Assembly (NCBI RefSeq): GCF_003434055.1
Contig: NZ_QVEX01000001.1
Location: 124,001 to 188,000, forward strand
DNA: 64,000 nucleotides
Direction of reading: 5' to 3'
Source: Enterocloster aldenensis
GTDB taxonomy: Bacteria > Bacillota > Clostridia > Lachnospirales > Lachnospiraceae
Shown: positions 1 to 8,661 of the stretch, one piece after another
Numbering within the stretch: position 1 is the first letter of the stretch
Layout: every line of letters begins with the position of its first letter
The notes under the pieces: generated by a model
What the model saw: only the letters and a program-made list of their open reading frames with translations
What the model was told of the DNA's origin: nothing
Database searches by the model: none
Position numbers and translations under genes: made by a program

Positions 1-118
1 ATCCCTGTGGAATCGGCATTCCCAGGTTGGTCATCTCTGCTAAGTTGCAGCCCTTGCCGCCAAGAAGGTTCCTCATTGCTGCGCTGCCTTCATGGAACTT
101 ATAAACCCATTTTGCCAT
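1..118 (-). CDS. ppdK: Pyruvate, phosphate dikinase, N-terminal fragment
   Basis: The first 39 codons of a gene that runs off the left edge. The reading ([11 protein letters not shown], then [10 protein letters not shown] and GMPIPQG) is the characteristic start of pyruvate, phosphate dikinase, which interconverts pyruvate + ATP + Pi and PEP + AMP + PPi in the cytoplasm and serves glycolysis or gluconeogenesis in anaerobes. The ATG at 116-118 is preceded by AGGAGGAAATTAACTT, a strong ribosome binding site. The GGKG segment belongs to the N-terminal nucleotide-binding domain. Catalytic His and Cys regions lie outside the window. The upstream region carries a promoter and two cre-like boxes. 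Confidence 0.93.
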   Translation of the reverse strand, partial: MAKWVYKFHEGSAAMRNLLGGKGCNLAEMTNLGMPIPQG

Positions 119-225
119 AAGTTAATTTCCTCCTCATGTTCTTGTAGACTGGCTTTCTACTCTTATATCTGCCTTATTCTTTCCGGGCGGAACAAATGCT
201 TCTCTCTTGTCCGTCCACCTCGTCC

Positions 226-253
226 ATTATATCACAAACATTTCTTGAGTAAA
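226..253 (-). promoter_or_regulatory. Predicted sigma-A promoter of ppdK
   Basis: On the minus strand, TTTACT (248-253) and a perfect TATAAT (226-231) are separated by 16 bp. The start site would fall about 100 bp before the ppdK ATG. Identified from the consensus only. Confidence 0.6.
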
Positions 254-296
254 GAGTTTTTCCGCGAAAATTTGTTAAATTTCAAGTAAAAAACCG

Positions 297-310
297 TGTA
301 AGTGCTTTCA
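297..310. promoter_or_regulatory. cre-like CcpA box (one mismatch)
   Basis: TGTAAGTGCTTTCA matches the catabolite-responsive-element consensus TGWAANCGNTNWCA except for T at the central C. It lies about 45 bp upstream of the ppdK -35 box, a position often seen for CcpA activation. Confidence 0.45.
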
Positions 311-438
311 TTTTCTGTCATTTTCACATATCCGTTGTTAGTTCGCATATGCGAATATATACCTTATGGTGTACGCAATTTTATACATCCGGCCCCATAC
401 ACTGCCTGTTTTGCATATGTCCAATTCCATCTGTTTTA

Positions 439-452
439 TGTAAGCGCTTACA
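439..452. promoter_or_regulatory. Perfect palindromic cre box
   Basis: TGTAAGCGCTTACA is a perfect 14-bp palindrome and a full match to the Firmicutes catabolite-responsive element. It lies between ppdK and the 3' end of the YesN-type regulator, about 185 bp upstream of the predicted ppdK -35 box. ppdK is the nearest gene that it could control. The stretch 119-512 otherwise holds no credible gene. Confidence 0.6.
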
Positions 453-512
453 AGTTTCAACCCGCACATCCGGCATTATCCACAAATGCCGCCGGCTGTC
501 TCCGGCCATGTT

Positions 513-2036
513 TTACCCTACGCTGTTTTTACAGTTATTCTTATAGTCAAATGGATTCTGCCCAAAGTTCTTTTTAAACACCGTTGAAAAATAACTCAGG
601 TTGGAATATCCCACCTGCTCCGCTACCTCATATACCTTCAGATTGGTCGTCTCCAGCAGGTGCAGCGCATGTTTCAGCTTCAGATTGTTCAGGTATACCA
701 CAAACTTCACCCCTGTCTCCTCCTTGAACAGGCGGCTCAGATACTCGGGGCTTAAGCCCACATGGGCGGCCACGTCCGGCAGTGCCAGGGATCCGGCAAA
801 CTGCTCCTCCATATAGCGGACCGCGTTCCGTATGGGCGCCGAATACGCCTCATTCCCCACACCGTGGATGCCGCATTGCTCAAAGCCCTGTTCCATCACG
901 GCGTCCAGCTCATCCAGGGACATGGCCGCAGCCATCTCACGGTTCAGGGATGAAAGCTGTTCCTCCACCTTGTCCACGTCATCCTTGGTCATATGGTACA
1001 GGGATGTCAGGAAAAATGAGTACAGCTTTTTCAGGTATTCAATGTCCGTCACCTCCTCTGTCCGCGCCTCGGCCATCATCTCATCCCTGATTTCCTCTGC
1101 CCTGGAATAATTCTGGTTTACAAGCTCCTTGCTGAACCGGATTTTGTACTTTTCCCCGCCCGGCAGGCGGTATCTTCCCGTGGGCTGCACGGAAAATATC
1201 CTTTCCCTTGGATGATAAAAACAAAGCTTGACCCGGTCATGGGCCTGCCTCATGGCATCGCCCAGCCTGCCCAGGTCATCATATATGTCGCTGCACCCGA
1301 TACGGCAGGGAACCTGCCTTAAAATCAGCCGGCAATAGGAATGCAGGTCCTCCATCCGGCGCAAACCGGATGCCGAGGAACCGCGGCGCAGGTTTCCAAG
1401 AAGGATTGTATGGTTCAGTTCCAGGGGCACTTTTATCACATGTTCCAGAGGGCCTTCCCCGGGCAGTTCAATCCGCAGGGGCCCTTCCTGCTCCGTCATG
1501 ATATCTAATGCAGCGAACTCCCCTTTTTCCAGCGTGACATCGTATTCCTGCAGCATGGAGCCGCTTACCTGGGCCGCATGTGTGCTGAGGACCAGTGAGC
1601 GCAGATAATGGTTCCGGTTGGAAATCTCCTCATAGTGTTTTTTTAACCCATCCCCCAGCTCCCCCATGACCGCCTTTTTTCCGTTTTCCAGCGCCTGCTG
1701 CAGGCTTTCCTCTGTAATCTCTGTTTTTAATATGTATTCAGAAGCACCCAGCTTGATTGCCTGTCTGGCATATCCAAAATCCTCATGGCTGGTCAGCACT
1801 GCCACATAAACAGCAGGATTGATGCTCCGTATCAGCTTGAGCATTTCCATGCCGTCCATAACAGGCATCCGTATGTCCGTGATGATGATATCCGGCACGG
1901 TCTTCCTGAATATGGAATATCCTTCCGCCCCATTGGCGGCCGCGCCCACAACCTGATATCCTTCCATCTTGTTAATGCAGAATTCCAGCCACTGCCGGAT
2001 CGGCACTTCATCATCCGCAACCAGTACCTTTATCAT
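513..2036 (-). CDS. YesN-type response regulator, receiver plus AraC DNA-binding domain
   Basis: A 507-residue cytoplasmic response regulator. Residues 1-120 form a CheY-like receiver with acidic pocket ADDE (7-10), phospho-acceptor D54 in TDIRMPVMDG, and the switch region LTSHEDFGYARQAIKLGASEYI. The last 100 residues form an AraC/XylS double helix-turn-helix (VAAHVGLSPEYLSRLFKEE, then VGYSNLSYFSTVFKKNFG). The roughly 270-residue middle linker is typical of the family. The ATG at 2036 was chosen because AAAGGAGAGACC precedes it; an upstream ATG at 2063 lies inside the kinase gene. It overlaps or abuts the sensor kinase gene upstream and would be its partner, probably controlling the sulfatase/ABC genes next door (inference). 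Confidence 0.93.
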   Translation of the reverse strand: MIKVLVADDEVPIRQWLEFCINKMEGYQVVGAAANGAEGYSIFRKTVPDIIITDIRMPVMDGMEMLKLIRSINPAVYVAVLTSHEDFGYARQAIKLGASEYILKTEITEESLQQALENGKKAVMGELGDGLKKHYEEISNRNHYLRSLVLSTHAAQVSGSMLQEYDVTLEKGEFAALDIMTEQEGPLRIELPGEGPLEHVIKVPLELNHTILLGNLRRGSSASGLRRMEDLHSYCRLILRQVPCRIGCSDIYDDLGRLGDAMRQAHDRVKLCFYHPRERIFSVQPTGRYRLPGGEKYKIRFSKELVNQNYSRAEEIRDEMMAEARTEEVTDIEYLKKLYSFFLTSLYHMTKDDVDKVEEQLSSLNREMAAAMSLDELDAVMEQGFEQCGIHGVGNEAYSAPIRNAVRYMEEQFAGSLALPDVAAHVGLSPEYLSRLFKEETGVKFVVYLNNLKLKHALHLLETTNLKVYEVAEQVGYSNLSYFSTVFKKNFGQNPFDYKNNCKNSVG

Positions 2037-2055
2037 GGTCTCTCCTTTACACATC

Positions 2056-3837
2056 TTAATCAACTGCCGGTAGGTTCAGGATGATTTTCGTGCCCTTCCA
2101 CTGGACGCTTTCAATCTTCATCCCATAGTTCCCGCCGAAATTCAGCTGTATCCGTTCCTTGACATTCACAATGCCCACATGGGCCTTTTCACCCATCCGC
2201 TCCCCCCGGTTGATCTTCTCTATGATTTCAGGAGCAATCCCCATACCGTTGTCCTCCACCGTCACCGCCACGCCGCCGTCATAGGCCCTGGCCGTGATGA
2301 TGATCAGGCCCTCCCCTCTTTTGAATTCCACCCCGTGGAAAATGGCATTTTCCAAAAGGGGCTGGATGAGGAGCTTGGGTATCTTTTTTTCCTCCACCCC
2401 TTCGTCACATTCAAATATCACCTGGAAACCGTCATCATAGCGGAATTTCTGGATTTCCACATACTGGCGCAGCACCCTGAATTCCTCCCGTATCATTACA
2501 AACTCATTGGGATTGGACAGGGTGCTGCGCAGGAGCTGGATAAAGGAGACCAGCATCCCGGACGCCTCCTCATTCTTTCCCATGTCCACCATGCACTTGA
2601 TTGAAAACAGGGTATTATACATAAAATGCGGGTTAATCTGGGCCTGGAGGAAACTCAGCTCCATCCCGCGCTTCTGCTTCTCCTTCTGCCTGATTCCCTC
2701 CATCAGTCCCCTCATCCTGTATAACATTGCATTGAGCCGGCTGCTCAGGATATTGATTTCCGTATACCCGCGGACGCTGCATTCCTTATCCAGGTTGTCA
2801 CCTTCCACCTGCAGCATGAACTCGCACAGCTGGGAAATGGGACGGGTGGTCTTATCCACAAAATGACATGCATACACAGCCGCTGCCCCCACGGCAAGAA
2901 GGGCCATGGTGAGGATTACCAGCCGCACCTGGCGGATAGGCTCCATCAGCACTGACAGCGGTATCTCCTCCAGGACCGTGAATCCGGAAGCCTGGTCATA
3001 ATAGTGGGTAAAGAGGATATTCTCCCCCTGCATCTTTGTAAATATATAGGGCGCGCTTCCAAACAGGCGTTCCAGGTTCTTCATATGGAAGAACTCAAAA
3101 CCATTGAGCTTGCGGTTGCTTGAGGATATGATGTTCCCGCCCTCGTCCACCACATATACCGTATTCCGGTTTCCTTCTGTCAGGGGCTGGTACATACCGT
3201 AAATCTGGGACTCCTCCATGTTAATCATCAGATAGGCCAGGGGATTGCCCTCTTTGTCATTGATGGAGCGGGCCACACAAAAATAATCGGTCTGGTTCTC
3301 CTTATCCTTAAAGCATGCGATATCAATCAGACCGCCACGTGCAAAAAGCATTTTCTTATACCATATCTTTGTCTTTGGGCTCATGTAACCGCAGTCCACG
3401 TGCTCCGGGGTATGCACCATACAGTATCCCCCTCCCTTTTCCAGGGCCAGGGTCACCTGGAACTGCCGCCCGCTTTCATAAAAGGAGTTCTGGTACTGGG
3501 AGGTCAGCCGTTCCATGTACGCCTCAAACTCCGGCGCCAGTTCCTCCTGTTCCCCTGCATCCATCCTCTCCAGATAGCTGTGCAGGGTGCTGTCATAATA
3601 ATAGAGGTTGGAAAGGGTGCAGGCATTCTCCTTTACCTGGCGGACACGCTCACCCACCTGGCGCAGTACGTCGGCCCTGTTATGGCCTATCTCTGAAACC
3701 AGGGTCCGCTCAAATGTTTTATAACCAATAGCCGACACAATGATGGTCAGGATGAATACCGCTGCAAACAAAGTGAAAAGCAGACGTATTTTCATGCTGT
3801 TCTTATCCACCCGCCAGGACCAGATACTGCTTTTCAC
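2056..3837 (-). CDS. YesM-type sensor histidine kinase
   Basis: A 593-residue membrane sensor kinase of the YesM/LytS class. A first membrane segment (about residues 17-38) is followed by a roughly 265-residue extracytoplasmic sensing region, a second segment (about 305-326), a HAMP linker, and the His_kinase domain with phosphorylated H404 in the diagnostic QINPHFMYNTL. A HATPase domain follows (N-box LLENAIFHGVEFK, G-box VEDNGMGI). It is transcribed with the YesN partner. Kinases of this pair usually sense sugars or other small ligands near transport operons. The ligand is unknown; the adjacent sulfatase/NitT-type importer suggests a sulfated or sulfonated compound. Confidence 0.93.
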   Translation of the reverse strand: MKSSIWSWRVDKNSMKIRLLFTLFAAVFILTIIVSAIGYKTFERTLVSEIGHNRADVLRQVGERVRQVKENACTLSNLYYYDSTLHSYLERMDAGEQEELAPEFEAYMERLTSQYQNSFYESGRQFQVTLALEKGGGYCMVHTPEHVDCGYMSPKTKIWYKKMLFARGGLIDIACFKDKENQTDYFCVARSINDKEGNPLAYLMINMEESQIYGMYQPLTEGNRNTVYVVDEGGNIISSSNRKLNGFEFFHMKNLERLFGSAPYIFTKMQGENILFTHYYDQASGFTVLEEIPLSVLMEPIRQVRLVILTMALLAVGAAAVYACHFVDKTTRPISQLCEFMLQVEGDNLDKECSVRGYTEINILSSRLNAMLYRMRGLMEGIRQKEKQKRGMELSFLQAQINPHFMYNTLFSIKCMVDMGKNEEASGMLVSFIQLLRSTLSNPNEFVMIREEFRVLRQYVEIQKFRYDDGFQVIFECDEGVEEKKIPKLLIQPLLENAIFHGVEFKRGEGLIIITARAYDGGVAVTVEDNGMGIAPEIIEKINRGERMGEKAHVGIVNVKERIQLNFGGNYGMKIESVQWKGTKIILNLPAVD

Positions 3838-3952
3838 GGCTCCATTTCCCCTTTCTGTTTTTCTGGTTGGCTTTTAGTATATCATATATAAAAACACAAA
3901 AACAACCCCGGCGCCTTTTCCGGGAACAGCTTAAGGCGCAGGGGGTAATCCG

Positions 3953-5425
3953 TCAGTATTTACCAATCCGCAGGGGAAGCGGGTCTTCTGTCTCAATGAT
4001 GCGGTCCATGAGTTTTTTTATCATATATGCTTTTACAGCCCCATAGGACTCATCCTCCCACAGATTCCTAAACTCCTCCGGGTCCTGGTTCCGGTCATAA
4101 AGCTCCCCGAATCCCTCCCCTGCATAGTAAGTCAGCTTGTAATCCCGGCCGGTCAGGGTTTTCACGCTGAGCCCCCAGTCATAGCAATTGAATTCCGTCA
4201 TGGCGTACTCCTTTCCCGCCCCCTTGTCCCCCCTCAGGATGGGCGCCATGGAGCATCCCTGGACGCCGTAGGGGGGCCGCACCCCAGCGTACTCCAAAAG
4301 GGTCGGCATGATGTCCACGTGTTCCGTTACCTGGCTGTAACGCGACCCCTGGGGAACCACCCCTGGCCACTTGATGATCATGGGCGCCTTAATGAGGCAG
4401 TCATAGTGGAACGGCCCCTTGAACAACAGCCCATGGTCTCCCAACAGCTCCCCATGGTCATTGGTAAACAGGATCAGGGTATCCTTTTCCATCCCCTTTT
4501 CCTTAAGTGCATGAAGGATCCTGCCGATGTTGTCATCAATCAGGGTAATCATGCCATAATACGCCGCCTTTATCTGGCCCCACTGATGGTCTGTCAGCTT
4601 CCGGTAATCATATCTTTCATTGGAAAACCCCCTTGCAGCCAAAGCCTTCCTGAAATGAGGCGGTTTGTCTATTAGTTCCCCTTCCATACGGCACGGGGCG
4701 TCAAGGGCATCCGGGTCATACATGTCCCCGTACGGCTTTGGCGGGTCAAAGGGATGATGGGGGTCCACAAAGGAACAGTAGGCGAAAAACGGCCGGTCCG
4801 TTCCGGCCCCTTCAATCAGGTCAATCATCCGGTCCGCAATCCAGTGGGACTGATGGTAACATGGTTGGATGCCGCTGGGATAAACCTGGGGCGGTCCGCC
4901 GGTATCCTTATCAGCAGCCGACGCCCTGTCCTCTTTTGCCTTGCGCTCCCCCTGCATCTTCACTTCCTCATAATCCTTGGGGCTTGCCTCCTTAAGCCAG
5001 TTCAGGTATTCCCCGGTCTTGCAGTCGCAGGTGGTATGGATGATATCAAATCCATAATTATCCTCAGGCCAGTCCTCCTGTTCGTCCTCCTTGGGCACGA
5101 ACTGGGGGGTGATATGCATTTTCCCAATGGCAGCCGTGCGGTAGCCGCTGTCCCTCAGGACCTCTGCCAGGGTTATCTCTGAATCCCTCAGCGGGATACC
5201 GTTATCCCGGGTCCCGTGGTTTTTGGGATACCTGCCCGTGAGCACCGTGCACCTGGAAGGAGAACACACCGGGTTCTGGACAAAATGGTTGTCAAATGTG
5301 CTGCCGTTTCGCGCAAGGCTGTCAATGTGTGGGGTGTGTATCTGCCTGTTCCCATAGCAGCCCAGGGCGTCAAACCGCAGCTGGTCACACATAAACAGAA
5401 TGATATTAGGCCGTCTGTCCGCCAT
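3953..5425 (-). CDS. Sulfatase (type I, Cys-type)
   Basis: A 490-residue alkaline-phosphatase-superfamily sulfatase that would hydrolyse sulfate esters. The metal-binding start PNIILFMCDQLRFDALGCYG is followed by C54-S-P-S-R58, the CxPxR motif whose Cys is converted to formylglycine. Later come GKMH and the metal-site segment LFTNDHGELLGDHG. There is no signal peptide, so it probably acts in the cytoplasm after import. ATG 5425 is preferred because AAAGGAGG lies 8 nt upstream; two earlier in-frame starts overlap the ATPase gene. No sulfatase-maturating radical-SAM enzyme lies in the window, so maturation would be in trans. The substrate could be an aryl, choline-like or small sugar sulfate. 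Confidence 0.9.
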   Translation of the reverse strand: MADRRPNIILFMCDQLRFDALGCYGNRQIHTPHIDSLARNGSTFDNHFVQNPVCSPSRCTVLTGRYPKNHGTRDNGIPLRDSEITLAEVLRDSGYRTAAIGKMHITPQFVPKEDEQEDWPEDNYGFDIIHTTCDCKTGEYLNWLKEASPKDYEEVKMQGERKAKEDRASAADKDTGGPPQVYPSGIQPCYHQSHWIADRMIDLIEGAGTDRPFFAYCSFVDPHHPFDPPKPYGDMYDPDALDAPCRMEGELIDKPPHFRKALAARGFSNERYDYRKLTDHQWGQIKAAYYGMITLIDDNIGRILHALKEKGMEKDTLILFTNDHGELLGDHGLLFKGPFHYDCLIKAPMIIKWPGVVPQGSRYSQVTEHVDIMPTLLEYAGVRPPYGVQGCSMAPILRGDKGAGKEYAMTEFNCYDWGLSVKTLTGRDYKLTYYAGEGFGELYDRNQDPEEFRNLWEDESYGAVKAYMIKKLMDRIIETEDPLPLRIGKY

Positions 5426-5439
5426 TTGCATTTCCTCCT

Positions 5440-6186
5440 TTACCACCACTTAATCAGATCCGTCACATGATTCCGGATTTCCACAAAATCCTCAGCCGTC
5501 ACATCCCGCGGCCATGGCAGGGGATTGCCAATTTCCTTTTTGATTTTGGTGGGTTTGTTGGTCAGCACCAGAATCCGCTCGCTTAAATAAACAGCTTCTT
5601 CTATATTGTGGGTAATGAAAATCACCGTGGTACCTGTTTCACGCCAAAGACGTATCAGTTCATCCTCCAGACGGAACCGCAGGGAAATATCCAGCTGCCC
5701 GTAAGGCTCATCCATGATCAGCAGCTCCGGCTGAACTGCAAATGCCCTTGCAATCACCACACGCTGCAGCATGCTGGCTGAAAGCTGGTCCGGATAATAT
5801 CCGCGGAATTCCTCCAGCCCCACCATGGCTATCACCTCATCGGCCCGCCTCTGCACCTCATCCTCAGCAATCCCCTTGATGCGGAGGCCGTATTTTACAT
5901 TTTCCTCCACCTTAAGCCAGGGAAAGGTGGAATACTCCTGGAAAATGTATGCTATGTTATGCCTCTTTAAATCCACCGGTTCCCCGTTAACCAGGATTTC
6001 ACCTGCCGTGATATCATACAATTTAGTGAGGCTGTTTAAAAATGTGGTCTTGCCGCAGCCCGTGGGCCCTACGATACAGAGGAACTCCCCTTCCTTTACC
6101 TCAAAGGAAATGTCATCCAGCACCAGAAGGTCCCCGAATTTTTTCGTCAGGTTCTTCACCTTGACCTTTACCTTATCCTCGCGCAT
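5440..6186 (-). CDS. NitT/TauT-family ABC transporter ATPase (degenerate signature)
   Basis: A 248-residue nucleotide-binding subunit of the nitrate/taurine/sulfonate importer class. It has Walker A GPTGCGKTT (about 40-48), a Q-loop in IFQEYSTFPW, Walker B LLIMDEPYGQLD and H-loop FITHNIEEAV. The ABC signature is LSASM instead of LSGGQ. RBS AAGGGAGAGCGTC supports the ATG. It follows the second ATPase gene by 13 bp. Its odd signature, together with the H-loop change in the neighbour, suggests an obligate heterodimer with one weak ATP site. Confidence 0.92.
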   Translation of the reverse strand: MREDKVKVKVKNLTKKFGDLLVLDDISFEVKEGEFLCIVGPTGCGKTTFLNSLTKLYDITAGEILVNGEPVDLKRHNIAYIFQEYSTFPWLKVEENVKYGLRIKGIAEDEVQRRADEVIAMVGLEEFRGYYPDQLSASMLQRVVIARAFAVQPELLIMDEPYGQLDISLRFRLEDELIRLWRETGTTVIFITHNIEEAVYLSERILVLTNKPTKIKKEIGNPLPWPRDVTAEDFVEIRNHVTDLIKWW

Positions 6187-6199
6187 GACGCTCTCCCTT

Positions 6200-6973
6200 C
6201 TATAATGTCTCGTCCGTATTGTCCAGGATTTCCTTTCTCAGACGCAGGAATTCCTGGTCCACATAACTTCTGGGCCTGGGCAGGTCCACCACATATTCCT
6301 TTTTAATGGTGGTGGGGCAGTTGGTCAGCAGTATGATCCGGTCAGCCAGATAAACCGCTTCCTCAATATTGTTGGTGACAAAGACAACCGTGCGTTTTTC
6401 CTTCTGCCAGATTTTCTCCAACTCTTCTTCCATCATATATCGTGTCTGGGCATCCAGATGCCCGAAGGGCTCATCCATCAGCATGACCTTGGGGTCATTG
6501 CAGTAAGCCCTGGCAATCCCCACCCGCTGGCGCATGCCCCCTGAGAGCTGGTTGGGAAAGCTTTTCTCAAAGCCCTGAAGCCCTACCAGGTCAATGAAAT
6601 ACTGGGCCCGCTCCCGCCTGGTTTTTTTATTAATCCCCCGGGATTTGGGACCGAATTCCACATTGCCCATGACAGTGCAGAAAGGGAATAGCGCCGTTGT
6701 CTGGTATACCACGCCCCGGTCCGCGCCCGGCCCTTCCACCTTTTTTCCATCCACGGACACCGTGCCCTCTGTCACCAGTTCCAGGCCTGCAATCAGGTTG
6801 ATCATGGTGGTCTTGCCGCACTGTCCGGGTCCGAACAGCACCACGAATTCGTTTTCCTTTACCTCCAGGCTTACATCATCCACCACTTCCTTCACGCGCC
6901 CCGCGGATTCAAACCGCTTGGTCACGTGTTCCAGGCTGATGATCCCCTGTCCTATACGTCCATCCTGTTCCAT
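6200..6973 (-). CDS. NitT/TauT-family ABC transporter ATPase (H-loop Asn)
   Basis: A 257-residue second ATPase of the same importer. Walker A is GPGQCGKTT, the signature is a normal LSGGMRQRV, Walker B is VMLMDEPFGHLD, but the switch histidine is Asn (VFVTNNIEEAV). The start at 6973 was chosen from AAAGGAGGCTTTGTTC; the longer upstream reading is only the frame-shifted shadow of the permease gene, whose 3' end it overlaps by 22 bp. It pairs with the ATPase downstream. Substrate class is inferred from family: small anions or sulfonates. Confidence 0.92.
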   Translation of the reverse strand: MEQDGRIGQGIISLEHVTKRFESAGRVKEVVDDVSLEVKENEFVVLFGPGQCGKTTMINLIAGLELVTEGTVSVDGKKVEGPGADRGVVYQTTALFPFCTVMGNVEFGPKSRGINKKTRRERAQYFIDLVGLQGFEKSFPNQLSGGMRQRVGIARAYCNDPKVMLMDEPFGHLDAQTRYMMEEELEKIWQKEKRTVVFVTNNIEEAVYLADRIILLTNCPTTIKKEYVVDLPRPRSYVDQEFLRLRKEILDNTDETL

Positions 6974-7740
6974 GAACAAAGCCTCCTTTCCGCTTCCCTC
7001 ATAAGGGTGGCCAGCACCAGGCCCACCACTCCGATTACAACCATCCCCACAAGCACCAGGGGGATATTGGTGGTATCGCTGCCTCTGAGGATAATCCAGC
7101 CGCAGCCTTCCTGGGCCCCCACCATCTCCGCTGCCAGCACCGCCATCCACGCGGTGGACAGCGCCACCTGCATGCCTGCGAATATCTGGGGAAGGCTGGA
7201 GGGAAGGATGACCCTCAGGAAAATATCCCGGTCGCTGGTCCCTAACATCCTGGCGCAGCCAATCAGGGTGGGGTCCACCCGCTGGGCCCCGGTGTATGCG
7301 TTAAGTGTGATGTTCGTAAAAGAGCCGATAAAGATAATGGCGTATTTGGGCAGTTCACCCACCCCGAACCACAGGATGACCAGTGGAATCCAGGCAATGG
7401 GAGGGATGGGGCGGATCAATTCAAACAAAGGCTTGATGATTGCTTCCGCGTAACGGGAGGTTCCCATGGAAATGCCCACCACAATGCCGGATACCGCCGC
7501 CACCGTATACCCCACCAGCACACGCCGCAAGCTGTAATACAGATGCCCATATATGGTATAGCGTCCGATTGGCTCAAAAAAGGATGTGAACAGCAGCCGG
7601 ATGACCTGAACCGGTCCCGGAGTCGTCTCCCTGGCAGCGGTAAAAGTGGTGATAAAAGCCCAGGCCAGGAAAAAGGTGGCGATTGCCAGAGCTGCGTAAA
7701 CAGACTTTTCCGCCTTTTCAGAAACCGTCATTTTCCTCAT
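6952..7740 (-). CDS. NitT/TauT-family ABC transporter permease
   Basis: A 262-residue inner-membrane permease of the BPD_transp_1 fold with about six hydrophobic helices. It shows the family-typical IRPIPPIAWIPLVILWFG and an EAA-like loop (GCARMLGTSDRDIFLRVILPSSLPQIF). GGGAGGGAAGAAGTC precedes the ATG, which overlaps the stop of the other permease in an ATGA, showing translational coupling. It would form a heterodimeric channel with the 7737-8540 permease. Confidence 0.93.
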   Translation of the reverse strand: MRKMTVSEKAEKSVYAALAIATFFLAWAFITTFTAARETTPGPVQVIRLLFTSFFEPIGRYTIYGHLYYSLRRVLVGYTVAAVSGIVVGISMGTSRYAEAIIKPLFELIRPIPPIAWIPLVILWFGVGELPKYAIIFIGSFTNITLNAYTGAQRVDPTLIGCARMLGTSDRDIFLRVILPSSLPQIFAGMQVALSTAWMAVLAAEMVGAQEGCGWIILRGSDTTNIPLVLVGMVVIGVVGLVLATLMREAERRLCSWNRMDV

Positions 7741-8540
7741 GACTTCTTCCCTCCCTTCACCATGCGGTTCTCCATTTTTGTCAATACCACCGCAAAAACA
7801 GTGCCGATAAAGCCAATGGTCAGCATGCCCACGATAATCAGGTCGGCCCTAGCAAGGGAACGGTTCAGCTGTATCATATATCCCAGCCCCTTGTTGGCTG
7901 CCAGCATCTCGGCCGCGCACAGGGTGGTCCAGGCAGCCTGAAGGGATATCCTCAGCCCGGTGAAAATCAGAGGCATGGCAGTTGGGATTGCCACGGTAAA
8001 CAGCATCTTGGCACGGGAGGCGCCAAAGGTCTGGGCCACCCACAGGTGAACGGGTTTTGTCTGTTTAATCCCGGCATAGGAATTGATGACGCACGGAATG
8101 AATGCAGATACAAAGATAATGGCGGCCTTTGCCCCCAGGCCGATGCCAAACCATAGGATCATCAGGGGAATCCATGCAATGGTGGGGACCGGACGCACCA
8201 GGTCAAACAGGGGCGTGACGAATAAATCAATCCGCCTGAACCATGCCATGCAGATGCCCAGCGGAATCCCAATCACAGCTCCCAGCAGGTATCCGCTGAG
8301 CGCCACCTTAAGGCTGGCCAGGATATGCTGGAACAGGGTCCCTCCGTCCGGCGCCTTGTGGTTCAGTTTGTATATAAACGCCTCCAGCACCTGCAAAGGG
8401 CTTGGAAGGCAGTAATCCGGCATCAGATGCATGACCGCGGTCGCCAGATGCCAGACCCCGAAAAACACCACCAGGGAACATGCGGAAATCGCAGCAAACT
8501 TACGTTTGTCATGCAGCTGTTTCTTCTCTAATCCTGTCAC
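7737..8540 (-). CDS. NitT/TauT-family ABC transporter permease, second paralogue
   Basis: A 267-residue permease paralogous to its neighbour, with the signature VRPVPTIAWIPLMILWFGIG and an EAA loop (AQTFGASRAKMLFTVAIPTAMPLIF). I set the start at a GTG (8540) preceded by AAAGGTGGGATAGAC. The longer upstream reading runs into a short-repeat region and has no ribosome binding site. Two different permeases plus two different ATPases is unusual for this family, which generally uses homodimers. Confidence 0.9.
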   Translation of the reverse strand: MTGLEKKQLHDKRKFAAISACSLVVFFGVWHLATAVMHLMPDYCLPSPLQVLEAFIYKLNHKAPDGGTLFQHILASLKVALSGYLLGAVIGIPLGICMAWFRRIDLFVTPLFDLVRPVPTIAWIPLMILWFGIGLGAKAAIIFVSAFIPCVINSYAGIKQTKPVHLWVAQTFGASRAKMLFTVAIPTAMPLIFTGLRISLQAAWTTLCAAEMLAANKGLGYMIQLNRSLARADLIIVGMLTIGFIGTVFAVVLTKMENRMVKGGKKS

Positions 8541-8592
8541 GTCTATCCCACCTTTCAATAATTGGGGGCGCTGTTTCAAGCGCCCCTGTCGT

Positions 8593-8654
8593 CCGTATGG
8601 CCTTATCATCCGTATGGCCATTTAGCCCGTATGGCCATTCTAATCCATATGGTC
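8593..8654. repeat. Four short direct repeats (CCGTATGGCC-like, 17-18 bp period)
   Basis: CCGTATGGCC occurs at 8593-8602, 8610-8619 and 8627-8636, with a diverged fourth copy CCATATGGTC at 8645-8654. The start-to-start spacing is 17, 17 and 18 bp. The array fills the gap between the permease start and the receptor gene stop, so it lies inside the predicted operon transcript. Confidence 0.8.
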
Positions 8655-8661
8655 TTTTAAT

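Noticed and set aside
8593..8654. Short repeats considered as a CRISPR array
   Set aside because: Repeats are only 10 bp with 7-8 bp spacers and no cas genes are present.
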